A DNA stretch of 64,000 bases from Nostoc sp. 'Peltigera membranacea cyanobiont' 210A (GTDB lineage: Bacteria > Cyanobacteriota > Cyanobacteriia > Cyanobacteriales > Nostocaceae): the NCBI RefSeq assembly GCF_002246015.1, contig NZ_NOLJ01000012.1, forward strand, positions 121,524-185,523. Reading direction: 5' to 3'. The notes beneath the pieces are model-generated. The model was not told where the DNA came from, did not search any database, and saw only the letters and a program-made list of their open reading frames with translations. Below, one piece after another: positions 1 to 8,776 of the stretch. The translations under genes were made by a program, and so were the position numbers. The first letter of the stretch is position 1. Each line of letters opens with the position of its first letter.

Positions 1-42
1 CGATCGGCATTGAACAAAATCTCCATTTTGTCACTTGGGCGG

Positions 43-231
43 TCAATAAGGGTAATCCTCATACTCTTCATCGCCTCTTTTTTCTAGTTGGCAAGTTTCA
101 AGTATTTCTGCATCACACAAATTGCAGCAAGCTCCGGCATGATTCCAAGAGGAAGTAAGCTTAAATTCAAATCCGGGGTCTAATTCCCCGTCCTCAATTT
201 CTTGGTCACACCAAGGGCACTCAATCTTCAT
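43..231 (-). CDS. small zinc-ribbon-like protein, 62 aa
   Basis: Not a family I can name. The 62-residue product begins with a CPWC pair at residues 5-8 and has a second Cys cluster (CCNLC) near residues 35-39, so the spacing fits a small zinc-binding fold; the C-terminus is very acidic and ends in tyrosines. The ATG lies 13 bases downstream of the stop of another small gene on the same strand (245-382), which itself follows a third (401-562), so the three look like one operon. Function unknown; a phage or plasmid origin is possible given the decayed surroundings. The gene could be cut off from further partners by the window edge. Confidence 0.6.
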   Translation of the reverse strand: MKIECPWCDQEIEDGELDPGFEFKLTSSWNHAGACCNLCDAEILETCQLEKRGDEEYEDYPY

Positions 232-244
232 AATTCCTAGAACG

Positions 245-382
245 TCACTTTTTATTAAGCAGAAATTTGGCTAAGGAACATTGAGCCAAACAACTAGGGG
301 GGAAATGGATGTTAACTGTTCCTTTCCGCTTTGAAAGCGATACTTCACTATTGCAATCGGTACAGGTGTATTTCTCTGCCAT
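245..382 (-). CDS. very small Cys-containing protein, 45 aa
   Basis: A 45-codon ATG-started frame on the minus strand, read directly from the sequence. The product starts with MAEKYTCTDC, giving a CxxC pair at residues 7-10, and has two further Cys near residues 31 and 35 (SCLAQC), so it may be a minimal zinc-ribbon protein of the general type of its neighbour at 43-231. It sits 18 bases after the stop of the 53-aa gene and 13 bases before the ATG of the 62-aa gene. The tight spacing and Cys pairs argue for a real gene. No function can be assigned. Confidence 0.5.
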   Translation of the reverse strand: MAEKYTCTDCNSEVSLSKRKGTVNIHFPPSCLAQCSLAKFLLNKK

Positions 383-400
383 TACGTTATTCCGTTTTTG

Positions 401-562
401 TCACTTCAAGCCCAATTCCCTCAATCCCTCGTTGAGTTCTGCCTCAAATTTATCCCTAAACTCTTGGGGCATCTCTTCCCAGAGCGGAACGGTCTTCCCT
501 GATTTTTGCAAAACTTCCACAACCGACTGATAGCATTTTTCAGCCAAATTTTGTATAGTCAT
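401..562 (-). CDS. small acidic protein, 53 aa
   Basis: A 53-codon frame on the minus strand starting at the ATG at 560-562. The product is acidic and mostly helical in appearance (MTIQNLAEKC at the N-terminus, a WEEMPQEFRDKFEAEL stretch in the middle). A longer frame on the opposite strand across the same bases has poor composition and I take it as a shadow. It is the first gene of the presumed three-gene operon with 245-382 and 43-231. A 9-bp inverted repeat lies 28-57 bases upstream of its ATG. Function unknown. Confidence 0.5.
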   Translation of the reverse strand: MTIQNLAEKCYQSVVEVLQKSGKTVPLWEEMPQEFRDKFEAELNEGLRELGLK

Positions 563-589
563 GATTCCCTTTTTCTCACATTTTAAACT

Positions 590-619
590 TCCAGTGGATG
601 CACTAGAGACTCCACTGGA
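590..619. promoter_or_regulatory. 9-bp inverted repeat upstream of the small-protein operon
   Basis: TCCAGTGGA (590-598) and TCCACTGGA (611-619) form a perfect 9-bp inverted repeat around a 12-base loop, just upstream of the first gene of the minus-strand operon. It could be an operator or a leader hairpin. No assay information is available from sequence. Confidence 0.35.
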
Positions 620-640
620 CAGTGAGCGTTTTTATTTAAA

Positions 641-727
641 TTAGTCAAAGCTTCAATGCTGTTTATCCTTGACAGACAAGGCTTTTAGAGTAGAGCGTTT
701 GCTCGGTTTAGTCAAGAATTAGTCAAG
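641..727. repeat. three phased TTAGTCAA repeats
   Basis: The octamer TTAGTCAA occurs at 641, 708 and 719. The last two are exactly 11 bases apart (one helical turn) and the first is 67 bases before the second. They lie between the divergent small-protein operon and the small gene at 820. A regulator-binding array is plausible but unproven. Confidence 0.35.
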
Positions 728-819
728 GGCAGGTTTGGAAGCCTGCAAAGGTGGGTGACCTGAGATTCAGGGTAACTGAAACTTTTACGGGGACTCTAGA
801 CAATTATGATTCGGTTTGT

Positions 820-960
820 ATGAAAATTTTAGAACCAAAGCAAACTCTTCCTTGGCTGACAAGAATTTCAGATAGAGCATTGAGAGAGGCACATACCCAA
901 GAGCGGCGTAAACAATTCCGTGACACATTAGAACGGATTAGACGGCTTTCTCGCCGATAG
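820..960 (+). CDS. possible small basic protein, 46 aa
   Basis: An ATG-started frame giving 46 residues, rich in Arg and Glu with a helical C-terminus (ERIRRLSRR at the end). A GTG at 751 would extend it to 69 residues. No recognisable domain and no clear ribosome binding site. It ends 13 bases before the stop of the convergent XRE-regulator gene. Could be a fragment of a lost mobile-element gene rather than a functional protein. Confidence 0.3.
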   Translation: MKILEPKQTLPWLTRISDRALREAHTQERRKQFRDTLERIRRLSRR

Positions 961-973
961 ACTCACTGGGGAT

Positions 974-1315
974 TCACTCTAGTAAATAACGGTAGGTTGC
1001 CTTGACTATTTGGGCTAGCGCATAAGCTGTTTCCGACTCAAGACGTTTATCGCCCAACAGCAAAATCATGACTTCTTCCTCAATATCTAGTCTCTCCTGC
1101 GGTTGGTGATCCGTAACGAATAAATCACCTGGCGGCACTTGTAGCCAGTCGCAGAGAACTATAAACGTCTCCATGTCTGGCATACTCCCATTCTCTACCC
1201 TTGATAGGGTAGCTGCGCTGATGCTAATTTCTGCGGATATTTCGCGCAGTCCTTTAGTCGCGCGTTTGCGGCGAATTAGTCCTGCTAGCCGCTCGGTGTC
1301 TAAATAAGTATTCAC
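974..1315 (-). CDS. XRE-family HTH transcriptional regulator, 113 aa
   Basis: A predicted DNA-binding repressor-type protein. Residues 5-60 form a Cro/C1-type helix-turn-helix; the recognition helix region reads SAEISISAATLSRVENG, followed by the usual helix ending in a DLF motif after a PP turn. The C-terminal 50 residues are helical and unassigned. I start it at the GTG at 1313-1315: the frame continues upstream to 1480, but that extension is of poor composition and runs through the phased direct repeats that look like control sequence. The neighbours are small unknown genes and gene relics, which suggests a plasmid- or phage-derived regulator. Its target is most simply its own promoter. 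Confidence 0.7.
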   Translation of the reverse strand: MNTYLDTERLAGLIRRKRATKGLREISAEISISAATLSRVENGSMPDMETFIVLCDWLQVPPGDLFVTDHQPQERLDIEEEVMILLLGDKRLESETAYALAQIVKATYRYLLE

Positions 1316-1322
1316 AAATAAA

Positions 1323-1408
1323 TGAGTAGCATTTGAGTAGCACGATCGCTGCTTGCGATCGCTAAAAATGTGGTTAAAGATGGTGAGTCTGAGTAGCGAT
1401 TGAGTAGT
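1323..1408. promoter_or_regulatory. paired phased direct repeats at the XRE regulator start (putative operator)
   Basis: TGAGTAGC occurs at 1323, 1334 and 1390, with TGAGTAGT at 1401. Each pair is spaced 11 bases and the two pairs are 67 bases apart. The array starts 8 bases upstream of the regulator's GTG, as expected of an autoregulatory operator. Binding is inferred only. Confidence 0.45.
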
Positions 1409-1530
1409 ATGATTGACAGCCAAGGCTGAAACTACTGTGTTTACAGGGGAGAAGCACATTAGTTTGGAATTGCCACCCAATTAAATCTAAATTCAAATAG
1501 TAAAAATTGAGAAACCTATTTGATTTTTAA

Positions 1531-1641
1531 CAGGACTTACGCAACTATCACAAGCAATGGCGCGGCTATACCGTCCTGCGCCCCAAACAACTAGGCGATA
1601 AACATGGTAACGTCTTGACTTTTAATTGCGGAGCTAAATAA
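1531..1641 (+). pseudogene. gene relic, C-terminal fragment of an unknown protein
   Basis: A short open stretch with no start codon, closed by TAA at 1639-1641, whose 36-residue translation looks protein-like (for example HKQWRGYTVLRPKQLGDK, ending in FNCGAK). It follows a stop at 1528 with no start or ribosome binding site. Composition suggests the tail of a once functional gene. I do not recognise the family. Confidence 0.3.
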
Positions 1642-1817
1642 TTTGACAACAATCTATGCTTGATTTGATAAATTGTTTGACTAGTTTTATCAGCTAAATC
1701 TTTGAGCTTAAACTAGACTAAAATTAATTGATTTATTGGAGTAGCACATAGTTACTGAAAAATTCGATCGCACTAGATATCAGAGCCACTTGAAACGACC
1801 TAATACTACACAAATAA

Positions 1818-1958
1818 CAGCGACTAACGGTTTATGAAAAATGGATATTTGCCAATAAAAGTACTCGTGGCTTAAGCATTACGGCATTATTTTCTGGGAT
1901 GAGCGGTACCAATAAAACTATGTCCGCAGAAGTTATTGCCACTCACCAACTAAATTAA
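1818..1958 (+). pseudogene. relic of an AAA+ ATPase (Walker A region)
   Basis: The translation of this stretch reads VYEKWIFANKSTRGLSITAL and then FSGMSGTNKTMSAEVIA before a stop. This resembles the segment around the P-loop of AAA+ ATPases, normally xxGxxGTGKTxxAEVxA. Here the invariant Gly before Lys is Asn, the frame is closed by stops on both sides, and nothing of the Walker B or sensor regions follows. It is therefore a decayed fragment of a much longer gene. Together with 1531-1641 it marks this region as a graveyard of accessory DNA. Confidence 0.55.
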
Positions 1959-2196
1959 TACTTCTTTGCTGTTGCTTCATGCCTTTCTTTGTCAGATCGA
2001 AAACTCTTTGACGGAGTTCTGATACTACTTTGGTAAATCATCAAAAAGCGATCGCCATTTTTACATGGAGGTGTTTTGCATTCCTATTTTTTACCTCCAG
2101 TGCCCCATACTTAATGCAATTTTTCTAACGTTTGTTAACCAAGATATGGTAATGGGAATTATAACACTAATATAAAGTAAATTTTCGTGAAAATTT
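1959..2196. other. AT-rich leader of the large kinase gene
   Basis: No gene seen. It holds one near-HIP1 site (gcgatcgcc near 2048) and AT-rich sequence before the ATG at 2197. No convincing promoter or terminator was recognised. Confidence 0.4.
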
Positions 2197-5100
2197 ATGA
2201 GCGCAAAAGTTGATGGAACTTTAAGGATTGCTGGCTACCAAATCATCGAGAAACTTTATTCAGGTTCTCGTACTCAAGTGTATCGGGCAATTCGAGAATG
2301 CAATCGTCTACCAGTTGTCATCAAGCTCTTAAAACGAGAATTCCCAACTTTTACTGAATTAGTACAGTTTCGCAACCAATATGCGATCGCTAAAAACCTA
2401 AATATTCCCGGCATTATCAAACCCTACAGCCTGGAAGCCCATCACAATGGCTATGCCCTAGTCATGGAAGACTTTGGTGGTGGTGTTTCCCTGCGGCAAT
2501 TTACTCAAGGAAAAACACTGACATTAGAGCAATTTTTACCCATTGCTCTGCAACTACTAGAAATTTTACACCAGTTACATCAACAGCGCGTCATTCACAA
2601 AGACATCAAGCCAGCCAACATCTTGATTCACCCTGACACGAACCAAATCAAGCTGATTGACTTTAGTATTGCCTCGCTCTTACCACGAGAAACCCAGGAA
2701 TTTCAGAGCCTCAATGGACTAGAGGGAACGCTAGCCTATCTGTCGCCAGAGCAAACCGGGCGGATGAACAGAAGCATTGACTACCGCAGTGACTTCTATT
2801 CTTTAGGTGTGACTTTCTTTGAATTACTGAGTGGAAAATTGCCCTTTGAATCCCATGAACCAATGGAGTTGGTGCATTGCCACATTGCGAAACTTCCACC
2901 CTGCCTGTGTGATTTCAACCCCAAATTGCCCTTGATGCTGGGCGAAATTATCCGCAAACTGATGGCAAAGAACGCCGAAGACCGCTATCAAAGTGCGCTA
3001 GGACTTAAACATGACCTTGTTACCTGCTTAGAACAGTGGCGAGAAACAGGCAAACACACCTGGTTTGATTTAGGACAACGCGATATCAGCGATCGCTTTC
3101 TCATACCCGAAAAACTCTACGGGCGGGAATTGGAAGTAAAGACACTATTAGAAGCATTTGGTTATGTGGCCAATGGTGGCTCTCAACTGATGCTAGTGGC
3201 AGGTTTTTCTGGTATTGGCAAAACCGCAGTCGTCAATGAAGTGCATAAACCGATTGTGCGCTGGAACGCCTACTTCATCAAGGGCAAATACGACCAGTTC
3301 AACCGCAACATTCCTCTGTCTGCTTTTGTACAAGCCTTTCGTGACCTAATGGGACAGTTGCTTAGTCAAAGCGATACTCAGCTAAAGCAATGGCAGAAAA
3401 AGATTTTAGCGGCAGTTGGAGAGAACGGACAACTTCTGATCGAGGTAATTCCTGAACTGGAGCAGCTGATCGGCAAACAGCCTGCGTTCGCTGAACTATC
3501 AGGCGGTGCGGCACAGAACCGTTTCAATCTGCTGTTCCAAAAGTTCATTCAGGTGTTCGCGACAAGAGAGCATCCGTTGGTGATGTTTCTCGATGATTTG
3601 CAGTGGGCAGATTCGGCATCGCTGAATTTGCTGAAATTGTTAATGTCTCAAAGCGATTGCGGCTATCTATTCATTATTGGTGCATACCGGGATAACGAGG
3701 TGTTTGCGGCTCATCCACTCATGTTAACGGTAGATGAAATTGAAAAGGCATCCTCCTGCGTCAACACCTTGAGTCTAGATCCCTTAAGTCAAGCAGATGT
3801 CAACCATCTAATCGCCGATTCGCTCAGTTGTGCAACTGAAAAAGCATTACCGTTAACAGAGTTAGTTTATCAAAAAGCCAAAGGCAATCCCTTTTTCACA
3901 ACTCAGTTTTTGAAAGCGCTACATGAGGATGGGCTGATTACCTTTAATTGGGAGGCAGGTTTTTGGCAGTGTGATGTAGCACAAGTGCGTAGACACGTAG
4001 CGGCTTGTCGTCAGACATCGCTTGCTCTCACTGATGATGTGGTGGAATTTATGGCACAACAACTTCAAAAATTGCCCGACATCACTCAAAATGTTCTGAA
4101 ACTGGCAGCCTGTATCGGCAATCAGTTCGATTTGGCGACGTTAGCGATCGTTTATGAAAAGTCGCAGACAGAAACCGCTTCAGACTTGTGGAAAGCATTG
4201 CAAGAAGGATTTATCATTCCTACCAATGAAATTTACAAGTTTTATCAGGATTCCTCATTGGTGATTGGTCATTTGCAAATGACAAGTGACAAAGCGCAAA
4301 GTCTGAGCGGAGGAAACCTCCGATCAGAACTTTGTAAGAAAGGACAAATGACGGTTTACAAATTCTTGCACGATCGCGTCCAGCAAGCTGCTTATTTCCT
4401 GATTCCAGACGCACAAAAACAGATCGCTTACCTAAAAATTGGGCAATTATTACTGACTCATACGCCTGTTGCCAAACAAGACGAAAAATTATTTGAAATC
4501 GTTAACCAACTTAATATCGGCAAATCCCTAATTGTCGATTTATCTGAGCAAATAGAACTCGCCCAACTCAATCTGAAAGCTGGACAAAAAGCCAGAGCCG
4601 CAACTGCCTATACAGCCGCATTTGAGTATTTCACTACAGGCATCGCCTTGTTAGCTGAGAATATGTGGCAAACGCAGTATGAGTTAACCTTAGCCCTCTA
4701 CGAAGCTGCCACTGAAGCCGCTTACTTGAGCGGCAACTTTGAGCAGATGACACAATTGGCGGCAATGATTACAGAACACTCTAGAAACTTGTTGGATACG
4801 ATTAAGGTCTATGAAGTTCAAATTCAAGCAGCTCAAGCCCAACATCAATTTATAGAAGCAGTAGAGATTGCCCTCAAGAGTGTGGAGCGTTTAGGAAACA
4901 GCCTTCCAAAGCAACCCAGTCAATCAGATATTGCCAAAGCATTCGAGACGACTAAATCCATTTTGGCTGGAAGGCAACCGCTGGATTTAATCAATTTGCC
5001 CCAAATGACAGATCCTAACAAGTTAGCAGTTGTACGGATTCTTGCCACTGTCACTTCTGCTGCTTTTGTTGTAACTCCAGCGCTGCTACCGTTTATTGTC

Positions 5101-8100
5101 CTCGAACAGGTCAATTTATCCGTTCAATATGGCAATAGCTCATTTTCGGCAATAGGTTATGCCTACTATGGAATGATACTTTGTGGGATGACAGGAGAGA
5201 TTGACTTTGGGTATGAGTTTGCACAACTAGCACACTTGTTGCTGGAACATTTCAATGCCAAAGAACTGAAATCCAGAGTCTATGTCGGAATTTACTGTTG
5301 CGTGTGGCATTGGAAAGAGCCGCTCAAGAACTCCTTACCATTTCTCCGGGAAGGCTACGAAGTTGGATTGGAAATGGGAGATTTAGAATCGGCTGCTATT
5401 TGCGGATTCATTTACATCTCATACTGTTGGTTTCTGGGCAAAGAATTAAGCGATCTTAGCCGAGATAGTGCTGCCTTTCGAGATCAGCTCAAGCAGCTCA
5501 ACCAAGAAGGTCTTACGAGTCATCTGACCGTTTTTCAGCAACCAATTTTGAATATGCTTGGCGATTCTGCTGAACCTTGGCAGCTGACTGGAAATGCCTT
5601 TAATCGAGAGGAAATTGTGCCAGCCCTCCAGCGATCGGGCGATCAGACTGCGCTGTATTATTTCTATGCCAACCAACTTGGTCTGTGTTATATGTTTGGC
5701 AAGTTTGAGTTGGCGATAGAAGCCGCGATCGCTGCTGAAAATTATATAGGTGGTGCTACAGGTTTATTCATAGTTGCGCTCTGCTACACCTATGATTCTT
5801 TAGCCAATCTGGCAATCTATTCTCAGGTTTGTGAGGCACAACAGCAACACATTCTGCAACGGGTGGCTAAAAATCAGGAAAAAATGAAAAAGTGGGCTGA
5901 TCGTGCTCCAGAAAATTACCTGCACAAATTTTATTTAGTTGAAGCCGACCGATACCGAGTGTTAGGGCAGAAATCAGAGGCAATAGATTTGTACGATCGC
6001 GCCATAACTCTTGCTAAAGAACACGGTTACACCCAAGAAGAAGCACTTGCCAATGAACTGGCAGCTAAATTCTACCTCAATTGGCGCAAAGAGCAGATTG
6101 CTCAGTCATATATGACCCAAGCCTACTATGGCTATGCTCATTGGGGCGCTAAAGCTAAAGTCGCCGAATTGGAACGACGCTATCCCCAACTCCTCGCCCC
6201 GATCTTAGAGCAAACCCGTTCTCCCCTCTCAACTAACGACACTATCTTCATATTGGGGAGTCTCACCTCCACCAGTTCCACCATTTCCGATAATAGCAGC
6301 GTCTCTGTTGCTTTAGATTTAGCTACCATTCTCAAAGCTTCCCAAACCCTTTCTGGGGAAATCGAACTCGAAAAGCTGCTTTCAGCTTTGCTGCATATTG
6401 TCATTGAAAATGCTGGAGCCGATAAATGTGTATTCATGCTTTTGGAGTCAGATCGGTTGCTAGTTCAGGCATTAGCACACCTTTCCCTGAGCGGTGTACA
6501 GAATCAGGCTGCCGTCGATTTTTACTCAATGTTGCTCAACCCACAGCCTGTTGAAGACTCAATTGATGTGCCAGTTGGCTTAATTAATAATGTCAAACGC
6601 AACTTACAACCAGTAGTAATTACTGATGCCACGGTGCATCCGCAACTACTCAATGACCCGTATATTCAGCAACAGCAGCCCAAGAGTATCTTGTGCAGCC
6701 CAGTTTTGCATCAGGGTAAATTGCTGGGCGTATTGTACCTAGAAAATAATTTGGCAACCGGAGCCTTTACAAGCGATCGCGTCGAACTGCTGAACTTACT
6801 TTGTACCCAAGCTGCAATTTCTTTGGAAAATGCTCGAATTTACCAAAATTCTCAGAACGATGCCCAACAACTGGCACAATCTCTAGCAAAATTGCAGGCT
6901 AGTGAAATCCGCTTCCAAAATTTAGCAAATAATATTCCTGGGATGGTGTACCAATTCCGTTTGGAGGTAGATGGTTCAACTTCAACACCCTACGTTAGTT
7001 CTGGCTGTTTCGACTTGTATGAGTTAGAGCCAAAGTTGGTGATGTCAGGGACGCATAGCCTTTACGATCTAAATCATCCTGACGATCGCCAATTTATTGC
7101 CCAAGCGATCGCCTACTCTGCCCAAACTCTGACGCCATTTGAGGTAGAATGTCGCATTATCTTGCCTTCAGAAACTGTGAAATGGGTTCGATCTACTGCT
7201 CGCCCAGAGCGACAAGCCGATGGCTCAATCCTATGGGATGGGGTGATGATTGATATTAGCAATGGCAAACAGGCTGAAGAATCTCTAGCCAAAGAACGAG
7301 AGTTTTTGAATGCCATCATTCACAATATTACTGATGGAATTGTTGTTTGTGATGCTAGTGGCAAATTGACTTTATTTAACAAAGCAACTCGTGACTTTCA
7401 TGGCTTACCAGTAGAATCATTACCAGCAGAACAGTGGACAGAACATTTCGATCTCTATCAACCAGATGGGCAAACACCTCTATCAACTACAGAAATTCCT
7501 TTGTTTCGCGCCTTGCAAGGGGAAATAGTCGAAAACGCTGAAATGGTAATTGCACCGAAGCATGGTTCTAAGAGAATTTTGTTAGCTAGCGGGCAAGCGA
7601 TCTTTGATTCTTCGGGTAACAAACTCGGTGCAGTCGTTGTCATGCGAGATATTAGCGATCGCAAACAAGCTGAACTTGCCTTGCACCAAAAATCACTTGA
7701 TTTGCAACAAGCATTGAACGATTTACAAAACGCCCAATTACAAATTGTTCAAAGCGAAAAAATGTCAGCACTGGGCAACTTAGTTGCTGGTGTGGCTCAC
7801 GAAATGAATAATCCCCTTGGTTTTATTGCTGCCAGTCTCAAGCAAGCTAAACCCACTGTTGCTGATATTGTTGAACACTTAAAGCTTTATCAAGAAAGTT
7901 TCCCCCACAAAAATGATGAAATTAAAAACCATGCTGAAGAAATTGACTTGGATTATAGCTTAGAAGACTTGCCTAAGATAATTGATGCCATGTCTATGGC
8001 GTGCGACAGACTAAAAAATATCAGCACCAGTTTACGAACTTTCTCGCGTGCCGATAAAGATTATAAAGTCCCGTTTAATATTCACCAAGGCATCGATAGC

Positions 8101-8565
8101 ACGATTTTAATTTTGAAACATCGTCTCAAGGCTAACGAGCAACGTCCAGCAATTGAAGTGATAACTGAATACAGTACTTTGCCTCAAATTGAGTGTTTCC
8201 CTGGACAATTAAATCAAGTATTTATGAATATCTTAGCAAATGCTATTGATGCCTTGGAAGAATCGAATCTTAGCCGAACTTTTAACGAAATTAAAGCAAA
8301 TCCGAACTGCATTAAAATTACCACTACAGTAGCAACTAATTTAGTTAAAATTACAATCGCTGATAATGGTAAAGGTATCGAGGAAGAGGTAAAACAAAAA
8401 ATATTCGACCATTTATTTACAACGAAAGCTGTTGGTAAAGGCACAGGATTAGGACTTGCGATCGCTCGTCAAATCATTGTCGAAAAACATAGCGGAGCGA
8501 TCGCAGTGAATTCTCAACCTGGCGACGGAACTGAATTTGTGATTCAGCTACCTTTTTCGGCTTGA
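2197..8565 (+). CDS. hybrid Ser/Thr kinase - ATPase - GAF - PAS - histidine kinase (HstK type), 2122 aa
   Basis: A giant cytoplasmic sensor kinase. In order: Ser/Thr kinase domain (about 13-275; Lys43, HKDIKPAN with Asp136, DFS in place of DFG at 155-157, and a degenerate Gly loop); AAA-type ATPase (about 320-600; Walker A GFSGIGKT 336-343, Walker B VMFLDDLQWAD from 462); a long helical TPR-like region to about 1340; GAF (about 1390-1545); two PAS domains (about 1575-1830); histidine kinase with H-box AHEMNNPLG (His1868), then N box, DNGKGI and GTGLGLA. This is the architecture of the cyanobacterial HstK family. No membrane segment or receiver domain is present, so a separate response regulator must exist elsewhere. 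The diguanylate cyclase/phosphodiesterase gene follows 211 bases later. Ligand unknown. Confidence 0.93.
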   Translation: MSAKVDGTLRIAGYQIIEKLYSGSRTQVYRAIRECNRLPVVIKLLKREFPTFTELVQFRNQYAIAKNLNIPGIIKPYSLEAHHNGYALVMEDFGGGVSLRQFTQGKTLTLEQFLPIALQLLEILHQLHQQRVIHKDIKPANILIHPDTNQIKLIDFSIASLLPRETQEFQSLNGLEGTLAYLSPEQTGRMNRSIDYRSDFYSLGVTFFELLSGKLPFESHEPMELVHCHIAKLPPCLCDFNPKLPLMLGEIIRKLMAKNAEDRYQSALGLKHDLVTCLEQWRETGKHTWFDLGQRDISDRFLIPEKLYGRELEVKTLLEAFGYVANGGSQLMLVAGFSGIGKTAVVNEVHKPIVRWNAYFIKGKYDQFNRNIPLSAFVQAFRDLMGQLLSQSDTQLKQWQKKILAAVGENGQLLIEVIPELEQLIGKQPAFAELSGGAAQNRFNLLFQKFIQVFATREHPLVMFLDDLQWADSASLNLLKLLMSQSDCGYLFIIGAYRDNEVFAAHPLMLTVDEIEKASSCVNTLSLDPLSQADVNHLIADSLSCATEKALPLTELVYQKAKGNPFFTTQFLKALHEDGLITFNWEAGFWQCDVAQVRRHVAACRQTSLALTDDVVEFMAQQLQKLPDITQNVLKLAACIGNQFDLATLAIVYEKSQTETASDLWKALQEGFIIPTNEIYKFYQDSSLVIGHLQMTSDKAQSLSGGNLRSELCKKGQMTVYKFLHDRVQQAAYFLIPDAQKQIAYLKIGQLLLTHTPVAKQDEKLFEIVNQLNIGKSLIVDLSEQIELAQLNLKAGQKARAATAYTAAFEYFTTGIALLAENMWQTQYELTLALYEAATEAAYLSGNFEQMTQLAAMITEHSRNLLDTIKVYEVQIQAAQAQHQFIEAVEIALKSVERLGNSLPKQPSQSDIAKAFETTKSILAGRQPLDLINLPQMTDPNKLAVVRILATVTSAAFVVTPALLPFIVLEQVNLSVQYGNSSFSAIGYAYYGMILCGMTGEIDFGYEFAQLAHLLLEHFNAKELKSRVYVGIYCCVWHWKEPLKNSLPFLREGYEVGLEMGDLESAAICGFIYISYCWFLGKELSDLSRDSAAFRDQLKQLNQEGLTSHLTVFQQPILNMLGDSAEPWQLTGNAFNREEIVPALQRSGDQTALYYFYANQLGLCYMFGKFELAIEAAIAAENYIGGATGLFIVALCYTYDSLANLAIYSQVCEAQQQHILQRVAKNQEKMKKWADRAPENYLHKFYLVEADRYRVLGQKSEAIDLYDRAITLAKEHGYTQEEALANELAAKFYLNWRKEQIAQSYMTQAYYGYAHWGAKAKVAELERRYPQLLAPILEQTRSPLSTNDTIFILGSLTSTSSTISDNSSVSVALDLATILKASQTLSGEIELEKLLSALLHIVIENAGADKCVFMLLESDRLLVQALAHLSLSGVQNQAAVDFYSMLLNPQPVEDSIDVPVGLINNVKRNLQPVVITDATVHPQLLNDPYIQQQQPKSILCSPVLHQGKLLGVLYLENNLATGAFTSDRVELLNLLCTQAAISLENARIYQNSQNDAQQLAQSLAKLQASEIRFQNLANNIPGMVYQFRLEVDGSTSTPYVSSGCFDLYELEPKLVMSGTHSLYDLNHPDDRQFIAQAIAYSAQTLTPFEVECRIILPSETVKWVRSTARPERQADGSILWDGVMIDISNGKQAEESLAKEREFLNAIIHNITDGIVVCDASGKLTLFNKATRDFHGLPVESLPAEQWTEHFDLYQPDGQTPLSTTEIPLFRALQGEIVENAEMVIAPKHGSKRILLASGQAIFDSSGNKLGAVVVMRDISDRKQAELALHQKSLDLQQALNDLQNAQLQIVQSEKMSALGNLVAGVAHEMNNPLGFIAASLKQAKPTVADIVEHLKLYQESFPHKNDEIKNHAEEIDLDYSLEDLPKIIDAMSMACDRLKNISTSLRTFSRADKDYKVPFNIHQGIDSTILILKHRLKANEQRPAIEVITEYSTLPQIECFPGQLNQVFMNILANAIDALEESNLSRTFNEIKANPNCIKITTTVATNLVKITIADNGKGIEEEVKQKIFDHLFTTKAVGKGTGLGLAIARQIIVEKHSGAIAVNSQPGDGTEFVIQLPFSA

Positions 8566-8617
8566 AGAAGAAGTCAAAATTCAGTTGGTCACTGAGTTTA
8601 CGGTGAGCATCTCGACT

Positions 8618-8669
8618 ACTTCGACTGCGCTCAGAGTACAAGTCCGCTCGATGGAACCGCAGTCGAAGT
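8618..8669. repeat. 12-bp inverted repeat between the two signalling genes
   Basis: ACTTCGACTGCG at 8618-8629 is repeated inverted as CGCAGTCGAAGT at 8658-8669. The CTTCGACT..GCTCAG motif is of a kind seen scattered in cyanobacterial intergenic DNA. It could act as a terminator hairpin after the kinase gene, but lacks a T tract. Confidence 0.5.
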
Positions 8670-8776
8670 GATCACCTAAATTCTGCTTCGATAACTTATA
8701 AACCTATAATTTATCATATCCGTGCCTTTTTCCACTCGTTGAACTCACGTTTTACTAGGTTGCCAATGCTGCATTT

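Noticed and set aside
309..530. 73-codon plus-strand frame
   Set aside because: Lies opposite two better small genes on the minus strand (245-382 and 401-562) with protein-like composition and tight spacing; this frame is Ser/Phe-rich and has no ribosome binding site.
1316..1480. N-terminal extension of the XRE regulator
   Set aside because: Extension runs through the phased direct repeats and has no similarity to HTH proteins; the GTG at 1315 gives a normal-sized regulator.
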